A stretch of 64,000 nt of DNA from an uncultured Acidimicrobiales bacterium (GTDB lineage Bacteria; Actinomycetota; Acidimicrobiia; Acidimicrobiales; SZUA-35). A model generated the notes under the pieces. That model did not search any database. It was not told where the DNA came from and saw only the letters and a list, made by a program, of their open reading frames with translations. The translations under genes and the position numbers were made by a program. Below are positions 26,601 to 34,646 of this stretch, piece after piece (position 1 is the first letter of the stretch; each line of letters begins with the position of its first letter). Location of the stretch: positions 57,482-121,481 of the forward strand of contig CALAJQ010000026.1 of the NCBI GenBank assembly GCA_937922785.1. Reading direction: 5' to 3'.

Positions 26601-27662
26601 ATGAACTCACCTATGACCCGCGACTTTCTAGTGAACGTGAGCTCAGTTAACCGCAGCTTTGGTGACGTTCAAGCCTTAACAAATCTGACCATCGAGGTGC
26701 CCAAAGGCTCTATCTCGGTGCTTCTGGGCCCCAACGGCGCCGGCAAGACCACAGCGATCCGGATGATCACCGGAGCGCTAACCCCCGACCAAGGAACGGT
26801 TTCGGTCTTTGGAACCGATCCTGGCGGACCCGATGGGGCCTCAGTGCGCCGCAAGTGTGGCGTTGTTTCGGCCAAACCGTCTTTGTATGACCGCCTTAGC
26901 GGGTGGGACAACCTGCGTTACGCCGCCGAACTGTACGGCCTGGGCAAAGGCAAGTCCGCCGACGGCAGGATCAACGAAGCCGCAGTTCAGTTCGGTATCG
27001 AAGCCGCTCTGCAGTATGAGGTAGGCGGCTATTCAACCGGCATGAAGACTCGACTGGCATTGGCCCGAGCCGTGCTGCACGAGCCTGAGTTATTGCTGTT
27101 GGACGAACCCACTTCGGGCCTCGACCCAGAGTCTGCAAACGCAGTTCTTGAGCTCATTCGTGACATGACCAGCGATGGCCAGACAGTTCTGATGTGTACC
27201 CACCTTCTGCTGGAGGCCGAAGGCCTCGCTGACGAAGTTGTGATGATGGAGCACGGCACCAGCCTTATCTGGGGACCGCCATCAGACCTGGCCCGCAAGT
27301 ATTGGCCAGCCGATTCAGTTCGGGTTTCAGCCCGCAACCCCGAAGCTATGGACGCGTTGGCAACCGCCGAAGGCGTTGTCAGCTTCGATCGTTCTGGCGA
27401 CACCGCCAGCTTCGAAGTTGATTCGCTAGATCGAGTGCCCGAGATCGTTGGGCAGTTGGTCAATCTCGGAGTTGAGTTGACTGCTGTGAAGCCGTTTAAC
27501 CCAACTTTGGAAGACCTCTATTTCGCTGTTCGCAAAGAACGCAGCGCTCCAGTTAACGGAGAATCGACACCGCCGCCTCCGCCCGGGGCTCTACCTCGAA
27601 GCGAAGAATCAGCCCGCCCAACCGCAAAATCCGCCCAATCTCTACAGGGAGCTTCAAAATGA
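26601..27662 (+). CDS. ABC transporter ATP-binding protein
   Basis: 353 aa. Walker A LLGPNGAGKTTAIRMITGAL, signature YSTGMKTRLALARAVLHEP (STGMK instead of LSGGQ, as in the DRI/NatA-like subfamily), Walker B LLLLDEPTSGLDP and the H-loop MCTHLLLEAEGLADEV. A C-terminal accessory domain (235-310) ends in a Pro/Ser-rich tail (TPPPPPGALPRSEESARPTA) not seen in the core family. Its stop overlaps the permease start (ATGA), so the two form an exporter. Start could be Met5 (ATG at 26613). Divergent from ruvC. Confidence 0.93.
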   Translation: MNSPMTRDFLVNVSSVNRSFGDVQALTNLTIEVPKGSISVLLGPNGAGKTTAIRMITGALTPDQGTVSVFGTDPGGPDGASVRRKCGVVSAKPSLYDRLSGWDNLRYAAELYGLGKGKSADGRINEAAVQFGIEAALQYEVGGYSTGMKTRLALARAVLHEPELLLLDEPTSGLDPESANAVLELIRDMTSDGQTVLMCTHLLLEAEGLADEVVMMEHGTSLIWGPPSDLARKYWPADSVRVSARNPEAMDALATAEGVVSFDRSGDTASFEVDSLDRVPEIVGQLVNLGVELTAVKPFNPTLEDLYFAVRKERSAPVNGESTPPPPPGALPRSEESARPTAKSAQSLQGASK

Positions 27663-28507
27663 GCGCCGACACCCGCGAAAAAATCAACTGGTCGAACGTT
27701 AAGACCGTTGCCCGAACCGATCTGAAACAACTGATCCAAGCCAAGGACTTCTGGGTTCCAATGAGCCTTCTTGGCAGCTTCTTCTTCATCATCATCCCGG
27801 CCATTCTGCTGGTGACGATTACGAAGATCGGAAGCGTCGACGTTGTGTCGAACATCTCCCAGACCTTGGAGGTCTTGCCTGCGTCGGCTCGAGACCAGAT
27901 TCAAGGTGACACACCTGGCGGCCAGACCGGCTACGCCCTAGCGGTGTTCCTGTTTGCTCCCGTGGCAGTAATCGTGCCGCTAACCATTTCAACTGCAGTC
28001 GGCGCGGCCACAATTGTTGGTGAACGTGAACGTGGAACCGGTGAATTCCTGGCTCACTCCCCCGCATCTGCTCGTGAGATCTACTTGGGCAAGTTGGTTG
28101 CCAGCCTGATCCCCGGCTACTTCACAACTGTTGTGGGCTTCGGCGCCTATTCGCTGATCGTTAATCTGACGGTCGGTCCAGAAGTTGGCGGCTGGTTCTT
28201 CCCAACCCAACAGTGGTGGACCATGATCCTTTGGGTCCTGCCGCCCTTTCTGGCGATTTGTCTGTCGCTGGTGTTGCGCCTGTCTGCTCGAGTTCGCTCT
28301 ACCGCAGCAGCTCAGCAAGCGTCAGGTCTCGTCAGCTTGCCGCTGATCATGATTGCCTACAGCCAAAGCACTGGCGTCTTGTTCGGAGCCGGCTATCTAT
28401 CCATCTACCTTGGCGCCTTCGCCTGGGCAGTGGCAATCTTCAGCCTAAACCGTGGCGTGCGGTCGGTTACTCGCTCTCGTCTGCTGGGTGTGGCCGCAGG
28501 TATCTAG
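27659..28507 (+). CDS. ABC-2 type transporter permease
   Basis: 282 aa, six membrane segments: about 35-57, 90-112, 135-160, 170-195, 200-225 and 240-265. The AATIVGERERGTGEFLAHSP segment with its conserved GERERGT motif is the characteristic ABC-2 (NatB-like) coupling helix. It is translationally coupled to the ATPase gene just before it. The exported compound is unknown; NatAB-like systems export ions, peptides or lipids. Followed by a 6-bp stem hairpin. Confidence 0.9.
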   Translation: MSADTREKINWSNVKTVARTDLKQLIQAKDFWVPMSLLGSFFFIIIPAILLVTITKIGSVDVVSNISQTLEVLPASARDQIQGDTPGGQTGYALAVFLFAPVAVIVPLTISTAVGAATIVGERERGTGEFLAHSPASAREIYLGKLVASLIPGYFTTVVGFGAYSLIVNLTVGPEVGGWFFPTQQWWTMILWVLPPFLAICLSLVLRLSARVRSTAAAQQASGLVSLPLIMIAYSQSTGVLFGAGYLSIYLGAFAWAVAIFSLNRGVRSVTRSRLLGVAAGI

Positions 28508-28527
28508 CAGTTGCCCAACCCCAGATA

Positions 28528-28544
28528 GCTCAGGTACTCTGAGC
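28528..28544 (+). terminator. Hairpin after the ABC exporter operon
   Basis: GCTCAG-GTACT-CTGAGC, a perfect 6-bp stem with a five-base loop, 20 bases after the permease stop. It has no T-tract. A second, independent hairpin follows within 20 bases and covers the next gene's ribosome binding site. Confidence 0.5.
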
Positions 28545-28559
28545 ACTTCGGCGCCTCGG

Positions 28560-28586
28560 CTCCCTGATATTCAAAGACTCAGGGAG
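28560..28586 (+). promoter_or_regulatory. Hairpin covering the ribosome binding site of the AbiEi-like gene
   Basis: CTCCCTGA (28560-28567) is perfectly complementary to TCAGGGAG (28579-28586) with an 11-base loop. The 3' arm contains AGGGAG, the Shine-Dalgarno sequence for the TTG at 28594. If the mRNA starts upstream of 28560, the stem would hide the ribosome binding site, giving conditional translation. Confidence 0.55.
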
Positions 28587-28593
28587 AGATCAG

Positions 28594-29184
28594 TTGGCCA
28601 CGACCGACGAAACCATTTACGCACTTGCCGTCACCCAGCACGGTGTTGTCACTAGAAGCCAAGCCAGAACAGCGGGGCTCAGTGAGTACCAAGTTCGCAA
28701 CCGCGTTCAGGACCAAGACTGGTCAAAGATGGGGCCCGGCGCGTTCCTGGTGCGGGCCGCGGCGTCAGAAACCGACCCGAATCTCACCCCTCTTATGGCT
28801 GGATGCCTAATTCTGGGCGGGCTAGCGAGTCACCGCTCAGCAGCTTGGCTTTGGGGCGTTGTGACCGAGCCCGGACTGGGTCCCGACATAACAGTTAGCC
28901 GCCAGCGCTACCACCGACGCACCGGGGTAAATGTCTACTCGACCACCCAGATGGAGCTCGCCGGACGTACGATCATGCGCGGCATTCCGACTACGGGAAT
29001 CGAGAGGACGCTGATCGACATGGGAACGCAGATACAAAGTGACCAGCTCAGTGACCTAGTCGGACGGGCTGTCGAGCTTGGCCTGACCAACCACCTTCGT
29101 CTTAAGCGAGCAGGACAAGCCCACAGCCAACGCGGACGAGCAGGAGTATCCCGATTCCGTCAAGTGCTGGACGAGGCTGCCTAG
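28594..29184 (+). CDS. AbiEi-type antitoxin-domain protein, without the usual C-terminal nuclease domain
   Basis: 196 aa from a TTG start with AGGGAGA seven bases upstream. The N-terminus (IYALAVTQHGVVTRSQARTA, GLSEYQVRNRV) is the winged-helix AbiEi_4 domain, followed by the middle domain with LGGLASHRSAAWLWGV and a TTGIERTLIDMG segment. In most actinobacterial relatives this is followed by a DUF559 (Vsr-like) nuclease domain; here the protein ends about where that would start (RRAGVSRFRQVLDEAA region), with TAG. No AbiEii nucleotidyltransferase toxin gene lies next to it, so it is an orphan. A hairpin covers its ribosome binding site. Confidence 0.8.
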   Translation: MATTDETIYALAVTQHGVVTRSQARTAGLSEYQVRNRVQDQDWSKMGPGAFLVRAAASETDPNLTPLMAGCLILGGLASHRSAAWLWGVVTEPGLGPDITVSRQRYHRRTGVNVYSTTQMELAGRTIMRGIPTTGIERTLIDMGTQIQSDQLSDLVGRAVELGLTNHLRLKRAGQAHSQRGRAGVSRFRQVLDEAA

Positions 29185-29194
29185 TCCATAGCAC

Positions 29195-29944
29195 CTAGGT
29201 GGCGAATTGCCAGGCTGCTACGAATAGCCCGAAGCCGATTACGAATACTCGGAGGTAGCTGATCGGTAGGCGCCGGGCCCAGCGCGACCCGGCGCGGGCC
29301 CCGATCGCACTGCCGATTGCTATTGGAATCAGTGGGAGCCATGCGATCAGCCCAGCGAAGGTGTAAACCACAACCGCGATGACGCCGCCCAAACTCATCA
29401 CCACGTTCTTTGCCACGTTCGCTTTGAAGAAGTCGCCAAACCCGCGGATAAGCAACAACGCCAAGAAGATGTTGCCAGAGCCAGAACCGAAGTAGGTCAG
29501 GTAGATCGAGGTGATGAACAGCAAGGCAGCTCCCGTGGCGCCTTGGGTCAGAGTTGGCGACGACTGCTGGGCCCACTCGGCGATCCGAGGGCTAAAGGCA
29601 AACAACAGAGTTGCTGCCAGGATCAGCCACGGAACCAAGGCCTCAAACGCGTCGGCTCCTGTCCACAACAACAACGCTGTTCCAAGTACACCGCCACCGC
29701 TGACGATTGCGATCAACTGCGGATACTTAGCTTTGTCGGCCTGAAGTTCAGACCAGTATTCGGGAATCGCAAAAAGATTGCCCGGGGTAAGCCCAACCAA
29801 GGTGGTGGCTGCGGCGTTGATGGCCGGGATACCGGTTAGCAGAAGCGCCGGGTAGGTGAAGAAGCTGCCGCCGCTTGAAACCGAGTTGATGACCCCGGCT
29901 GCGAGACCGGCCAACAACAAGATGATTACATCGCCGACCGACAT
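29195..29944 (-). CDS. TauE/SafE family membrane exporter
   Basis: 249 aa, about seven to eight membrane segments. The N-terminal GLAAGVINSVSSGGSFFTYPALL repeat motif and its second-half counterpart (SIYLTYFGSGSGNIFLALLL) are the TauE/SafE signature of sulfite or organic-anion exporters. The substrate cannot be read from the sequence. It is convergent with the AbiEi-like gene (10-base gap) and its upstream side (29945-30088) is filled with IS-end-like repeats, so it appears isolated from an operon. Confidence 0.88.
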   Translation of the reverse strand: MSVGDVIILLLAGLAAGVINSVSSGGSFFTYPALLLTGIPAINAAATTLVGLTPGNLFAIPEYWSELQADKAKYPQLIAIVSGGGVLGTALLLWTGADAFEALVPWLILAATLLFAFSPRIAEWAQQSSPTLTQGATGAALLFITSIYLTYFGSGSGNIFLALLLIRGFGDFFKANVAKNVVMSLGGVIAVVVYTFAGLIAWLPLIPIAIGSAIGARAGSRWARRLPISYLRVFVIGFGLFVAAWQFAT

Positions 29945-29977
29945 CGGGCCGAACGTTAGCCCCTAGATTCCGATTCT

Positions 29978-30088
29978 GGCGGTGTAGCCAGTCACAATCT
30001 CGGTTCCGGCGGTGTACACAGTCAAACCCGGCGGTTTCCCAGGTCAATTCGGAAGTGGTGGCTGGTAGCCAGGTCAGTTTGGAAGTGG
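29978..30088. repeat. Degenerate repeat array resembling IS21-family terminal repeats
   Basis: Four degenerate copies of a GGCGGT-N5-CAGTCA-type unit occur: GGCGGTGTAGCCAGTCA from 29978, GGCGGTGTACACAGTCA from 30008, GGCGGTTTCCCAGGTCA from 30030, and GGCTGGTAGCCAGGTCA from 30060. The last two are each followed by a TTCGGAAGTGG or TTTGGAAGTGG tail. IS21-type elements have repeated terminal sites and tails like this (family knowledge). No transposase remains, and the array touches the stop codon of the EAL gene. Confidence 0.6.
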
Positions 30089-32236
30089 CTACCTTTGCCG
30101 GCTGGCTGTTGCACCCGAACGGGTTCGGTCGGCTAGGGCGTCTTGGTTGCGAACCCGAATGAACTGGGCAGCTTCTTCAACTGGCGCGGCCCGAGCAAAT
30201 AGCCAGCCTTGGATCGAGTCAGCGCCCGCAGCCTGCATCTGATCAGCCTGGGGAATGGTCTCCACGCCTTCCACAACACACTCAAGACCCATGTTGTGAA
30301 TGGTGCTGATAACCCCCGCTGCTAGCGCTGGGGAGACTTCGGTTGTGAACACGTCGGCCAGCTTGACCTGAGTAAGCGGCAACCGGGCCAGTCGAGAGAA
30401 GTTGCTTTCGCCAACTCCGAAGTCATCAAGCGAAACGCCAACACCTGCGCTGCGCATATCGCCCAGGGCGCCGAGGATGCCGTTTAGGGAATCTTCGCCG
30501 ATGGCCGATTCGATGATCTCAACAGTGACCATTGAGTTTCGACCAAGGGAAGAAACGATGCGATCGGAGATCTCACGGACTCGAGCAGCGGTAAGACCCA
30601 CTGGAGAAAGGTTGACCTGCAGGCCCAGCTGAGGTTCGCTGCTGCGCAGGCGTGGGGCGTCAGCAAGAACGGTTTCAAGCACAAAGCTGTCGATCCCTTC
30701 GACCAAGCCTGCACGCTCGGCAACCTTGATGAACTCGTCAGGCTGAACTGGGCCAAGTCTTGGGTGATTCCAACGGGCAAGGCCCTCGACAGCCCGGACT
30801 CGACCGTCAAAGGCGTCAACGATTGGCTGGTAGTGAACGCTTAGGCCAATCGTTTCTAGACGGTCCGCACCCGCGGCCAGGTCTGAGGACAGTCGATGCT
30901 CGCGTTCGGCCCGAATCTGAAGTTCATCGGTGAAGGTGACCACACGTTCCGACGCCAATTCCCGGGCATAGTCCATTGTCACTTCGGCGTTTCGTAGGGC
31001 TTCAGCAATCGAAATCTTCTCGACGACTGGAACAAACGCCACAGTTATTGGCATCGCCACCGTGGATTCGCTGACCTTGGCCGGCGCGCTAAGCGTCAGT
31101 CTCTTAGATTCAACCCATTCAGCGTCGTTGCCAGCACCAGGTGACACCACAAGGAAGGTCGAGCCAGGTCCGCGCCAAATCTGGTCGATCCCAGACCTGA
31201 ACTGCTCTTGCAGGCGGACCGCGAGGATGGCCAGAACACGCTGTGCGGCCTCCACTCCATCCATCTGCTTGACCCGGCCGAAGTGGTCAGCGCTGACCAT
31301 CATCAACGTGGAGTGCTCCAGCGATTTGAGATCGGCGAAGTCGGCAAGGTTTGGCAAGCCGGTGTCAACATCAATTCGTTGGGCTCGAATCTCTTCGGTG
31401 GCGTCAGTCAGAGTGGCCACGTAGGTGTTGTTAGCGGCCTCTTGGTAAGTGACGCTGACAGAGCGATGTACGTCGTTGGGGTCGTTGAAAACGGTGTCAA
31501 CCATCTGCATTACGCCCACCGGCAAAAGATCAGAGATGCAGCGGCTTACAACTTCGCCGCCAAATACCTGGCGAGAGTTCGGTGTCGCTTTGGTGATCTG
31601 GCCTTTGGAGTCAAGTATTAGGCCGACCTCCGCGTTAACACCCGCCAGAGCCTTCCAATTGGCAGTCGGCCGCTGAGCCGAGGTTCGCTGATGAACCGAG
31701 GTGAGGGCAAGGCCAAGGTATTTCGCAATCTGGGAAAGACACCAAGCCTCGTGCTGGTTCGGTGATCCGACCACGGTGAGATGGACGGCCTCGCTACCCA
31801 AAATGGTCTGCATTCCGCTGAGCGGTTCCCCCAAAGAGACAGTGGCGCCGCCAATGTTCACACCGACGCCGATCTTGATTTCCGAGCGACAAAGGCTTCG
31901 GGCTGCGTGAAGGCCGGCTTCGGCTGCTTGAGATGCGTCTTCACAGGTGGCCAGATTGGTGGTGAGGTTGGCCAAAGTCGAGGTGGACCGAGCCAATCGC
32001 TTGGTGGTAGCGCTGGTCCAGAGAAGCTGAGCGATCCAAATCAACCCAAGCATGCTGCCTGCAACCAAAAACGCTTCGCGACGAGCGATCCCGGCGAACG
32101 TTCCGGCCATTACAACAGCGACACTCAAGCCAATGAACACCCAAGGCTTGGGGCCCAAAGCAGATGAGGTCGGGCTGCTGAATAGCTCGCCGCCCGAACT
32201 TTGGCTGGAATCGGTCTTTTGGGCGGCTACCGGCAT
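30089..32236 (-). CDS. PAS, degenerate GGDEF and EAL domain membrane protein
   Basis: 715 aa from the ATG at 32236, which has GAGGA six bases upstream; a TTG at 32302 is an alternative. Two membrane segments lie at about 28-70, then a GAF-like region, a PAS domain (about 195-285), a GGDEF-like domain (DTGLPNLADFADL...) where the GGDEF loop reads RGPGSTF and so cannot make c-di-GMP, and a C-terminal EAL domain with EGLARW, VNLSP, LDDFGVGESN, VVEGVET and QGWLFARA. The usual KID is KLA, which loses one active-site acid, so phosphodiesterase activity is doubtful. Probably a c-di-GMP-linked sensor. Confidence 0.88.
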   Translation of the reverse strand: MPVAAQKTDSSQSSGGELFSSPTSSALGPKPWVFIGLSVAVVMAGTFAGIARREAFLVAGSMLGLIWIAQLLWTSATTKRLARSTSTLANLTTNLATCEDASQAAEAGLHAARSLCRSEIKIGVGVNIGGATVSLGEPLSGMQTILGSEAVHLTVVGSPNQHEAWCLSQIAKYLGLALTSVHQRTSAQRPTANWKALAGVNAEVGLILDSKGQITKATPNSRQVFGGEVVSRCISDLLPVGVMQMVDTVFNDPNDVHRSVSVTYQEAANNTYVATLTDATEEIRAQRIDVDTGLPNLADFADLKSLEHSTLMMVSADHFGRVKQMDGVEAAQRVLAILAVRLQEQFRSGIDQIWRGPGSTFLVVSPGAGNDAEWVESKRLTLSAPAKVSESTVAMPITVAFVPVVEKISIAEALRNAEVTMDYARELASERVVTFTDELQIRAEREHRLSSDLAAGADRLETIGLSVHYQPIVDAFDGRVRAVEGLARWNHPRLGPVQPDEFIKVAERAGLVEGIDSFVLETVLADAPRLRSSEPQLGLQVNLSPVGLTAARVREISDRIVSSLGRNSMVTVEIIESAIGEDSLNGILGALGDMRSAGVGVSLDDFGVGESNFSRLARLPLTQVKLADVFTTEVSPALAAGVISTIHNMGLECVVEGVETIPQADQMQAAGADSIQGWLFARAAPVEEAAQFIRVRNQDALADRTRSGATASRQR

Positions 32237-32348
32237 GCTGTCCTCATCGACAGAACCGATGAGAATACTTAGCGTTGATGTACAACCGTAATTGAACCTC
32301 AAACCCGCTAGATAAGAGGAAAATCTCAGCTCACAAGCAAGCGAATGC

Positions 32349-33092
32349 TTATAGCTCGGTCAACAATTCCTCGTTTAGGTCGATGTTTGAGTGAATTGCT
32401 TGGACATCTTCATGGTCATCCAAGATCTCAATTAGAGCCATAATCGACTTAGCTGTGCCCGCTTCGCTGATTGGAACGCTGTTGGTTGGCATCATCAGCG
32501 AGTCGCTGTCGGTGACTGTCATGCCACTTGCTTCAAGCGCTTCCCGAAGTGGGTTGATGTCGGTTGGCTCACACACGACCTGCCAGATTTCGCCGTGATC
32601 TTCAAGATCTTCGGCACCGTTGTCTAACCCGACCATCATCACATCGTCTTCGGTGGCGGCTTTGTCCACGTGAACTACGCCTTTGCGCTCAAACTGCCAC
32701 GAAACTGCGCCCGGTTCGGCTAACGAGCCACCGTTCTTGGAAAGCAGGGAACGAATCTCTGAACCTGTTCGGTTGCGGTTATCGCTGAGGGTTTCAATGA
32801 GGATTGCGACCCCGCCAGGTGCGTAGCCTTCGTAGGTGATCGGCTCGTAGTTGACGCCTTCAAGTTCACCTGTTCCACGCAGGACGGCACGCTCGATGGT
32901 GTCTAGCGGAACAGAGTTGTCACGCGCCTTCTGGAACATGGTTCGAAGCGTCGGGTTGGTATCGGGGTCTCCGCCGCCGGTACGAGCTGCAACTTCGACC
33001 TGCTTGATTAGCTTCGCGAAGAGTTTGCCACGCTTAGCGTCGGCTGCGCCCTTCTTGTGCTTGATGGTTGCCCATTTGGAATGCCCTGACAT
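32349..33092 (-). CDS. yebC: YebC/PmpR family regulatory protein
   Basis: 247 aa. Starts MSGHSKWATIKHKKGAADAK, the universal YebC opening, followed by LRTMFQKARDNSVPLDTIER and YEGYAPGGVAILIETLSDN. YebC_I members help ribosomes pass poly-proline stretches and were earlier described as transcription regulators. It lies nine bases after pdxT on the same strand; pdxS-pdxT-yebC is a conserved actinobacterial order. Confidence 0.96.
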   Translation of the reverse strand: MSGHSKWATIKHKKGAADAKRGKLFAKLIKQVEVAARTGGGDPDTNPTLRTMFQKARDNSVPLDTIERAVLRGTGELEGVNYEPITYEGYAPGGVAILIETLSDNRNRTGSEIRSLLSKNGGSLAEPGAVSWQFERKGVVHVDKAATEDDVMMVGLDNGAEDLEDHGEIWQVVCEPTDINPLREALEASGMTVTDSDSLMMPTNSVPISEAGTAKSIMALIEILDDHEDVQAIHSNIDLNEELLTEL

Positions 33093-33101
33093 GAAAACAC
33101 C

Positions 33102-33683
33102 CTACACGTCGATGGTGGCTAGGAACCCTTTGTGAATGCGGTTATCGGCCGTCAGCTCGGGGTGGAAGGAGGCCACAGTTATTGAGCCTTGGCGACAAAG
33201 CACAGGTACATCCGCCACCTCGGCCAACACGTCAACGCCAGGTCCGGCCTTTTCTACCTTCGGTGCCCTGATGAACACCGCCCGAAACGGATCGTCTGAA
33301 CCCTCTAGTGGCAGATCAGCTTCGAACGAGTCGATTTGGCGCCCGTATCCGTTTCGGCGAACAGCAATGTCAATTGCGTTAAACGACTTCTGGTCTGGCC
33401 GGCCGTCAAGAACTTCGGCCGCCAGCAGAATCATTCCCGCACACGTACCCAGAACCCCCATACCGTCGGCCAATCGTTTGGCCAAAGGGTCACGAAGTCC
33501 GTTGAGGTCCAACATCTTGGACATCGTCGTGCTCTCGCCGCCGGGAATAACGAGAGCATCAACAGTGTCGAGCTCTCGTTCGAGACGAACCTCTGGAGCG
33601 TCAACGCCAAGCGAATTTAGAGTCTCAATATGTTTGGCGAAAGCACCCTGAAGCGCTAGTACTCCAACAACAGGGGTAGCCAC
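33102..33683 (-). CDS. pdxT: Pyridoxal 5'-phosphate synthase glutaminase subunit
   Basis: 193 aa. PdxT hydrolyses glutamine and passes ammonia to PdxS for PLP synthesis. The triad is visible: Cys in LGTCAGMILLA, His and Glu in ASFHPELT. VIPGGESTTMSKML forms the oxyanion/glutamine-binding loop. Starts MATPVVGVLALQGAFAKHIE. Seven bases after pdxS. Confidence 0.96.
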   Translation of the reverse strand: MATPVVGVLALQGAFAKHIETLNSLGVDAPEVRLERELDTVDALVIPGGESTTMSKMLDLNGLRDPLAKRLADGMGVLGTCAGMILLAAEVLDGRPDQKSFNAIDIAVRRNGYGRQIDSFEADLPLEGSDDPFRAVFIRAPKVEKAGPGVDVLAEVADVPVLCRQGSITVASFHPELTADNRIHKGFLATIDV

Positions 33684-33690
33684 TTACTAG

Positions 33691-34590
33691 CTACCAGCCG
33701 CGGTCTTCGAACGAAAGGCCGTCTTCGTCCATGCCGATGCCAGTCATCGGGGCGCCTAGGCCGCGGCTGACCTTGGCCAAGATTGCCGCGTCGCGGAAGT
33801 TGGTGGTTGCTTCAACGATGGCCTTGGCCCGAGGGGCTGGGTCTTCGCTCTTGAAGATGCCCGACCCCACAAACACTGACTCAGCGCCGAGCTGCATTGC
33901 CAACGCGGCGTCGGCCGGGGTGGCTAGGCCACCGGCGCAGAACAGGGGAACCTGGAGCTTGCCGGTTTCGGCGATTTCCTGAACCAGGGAAAGGGGTGCC
34001 TGAAGACGCTTGGCCCATTCGAACAACTCGGCCTCATCGGCCTGGGTGATCTTGCGAATGTCGCCGAGGATGCTGCGAAGGTGGCGGACGGCCTGTACGA
34101 CGTTGCCGGTGCCGGCTTCGCCCTTAGAGCGGATCATGCATGCGCCCTCGGAGATGCGGCGAAGTGCTTCGCCCAGGTTTGTTGCGCCGCAAACAAAAGG
34201 CACGTCGAATGCGAACTTGTCTATGTGATGGGTCTCATCAGCCGGGGTGAGAACTTCTGATTCATCCACATAGTCGACGCCCAGTGACTGAAGAATCTGA
34301 GCTTCAACGAAGTGACCGATTCGAGCCTTGGCCATGACCGGGATGGTGGTTACCGCCTGGATGCCTTCGATCATTTCCGGGTCACTCATTCGAGCGACTC
34401 CGCCGTCAACACGAATGTCGGCTGGTACACGCTCTAGGGCCATCACCGCAACGGCGCCCGCGTCCTCGGCGATCTTGGCCTGCTCGGCGTTAACGACGTC
34501 CATAATGACGCCGCCCTTCAACATTTCAGCTAGGCCTCGCTTGACCCGCTGGGTGCCCGCAACACGTGTCTGATCACTGGTTTCGCTCAT
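33691..34590 (-). CDS. pdxS: Pyridoxal 5'-phosphate synthase lyase subunit
   Basis: 299 aa. PdxS builds PLP from ribose 5-phosphate, glyceraldehyde 3-phosphate and ammonia. Highly conserved segments include [59 protein letters not shown] with a catalytic Lys, [15 protein letters not shown], and [17 protein letters not shown]. Forms a dodecamer with PdxT. First gene of pdxS-pdxT-yebC. Confidence 0.97.
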   Translation of the reverse strand: MSETSDQTRVAGTQRVKRGLAEMLKGGVIMDVVNAEQAKIAEDAGAVAVMALERVPADIRVDGGVARMSDPEMIEGIQAVTTIPVMAKARIGHFVEAQILQSLGVDYVDESEVLTPADETHHIDKFAFDVPFVCGATNLGEALRRISEGACMIRSKGEAGTGNVVQAVRHLRSILGDIRKITQADEAELFEWAKRLQAPLSLVQEIAETGKLQVPLFCAGGLATPADAALAMQLGAESVFVGSGIFKSEDPAPRAKAIVEATTNFRDAAILAKVSRGLGAPMTGIGMDEDGLSFEDRGW

Positions 34591-34624
34591 GCCCGAAGTC
34601 TAGGACCAAACTGGCAGTAGTGGC

Positions 34625-34646
34625 TTACCGTTTTCGCTAACGGTTT
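34625..34646 (-). terminator. Hairpin after the DUF3048 lipoprotein gene
   Basis: ACCGTT (34627-34632) and AACGGT (34639-34644) form a stem with a six-base TTCGCT loop, extendable by A-T pairs. It directly follows the stop codon of the DUF3048 gene on the minus strand and lies upstream of pdxS, so it probably separates the two transcription units. Confidence 0.5.
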
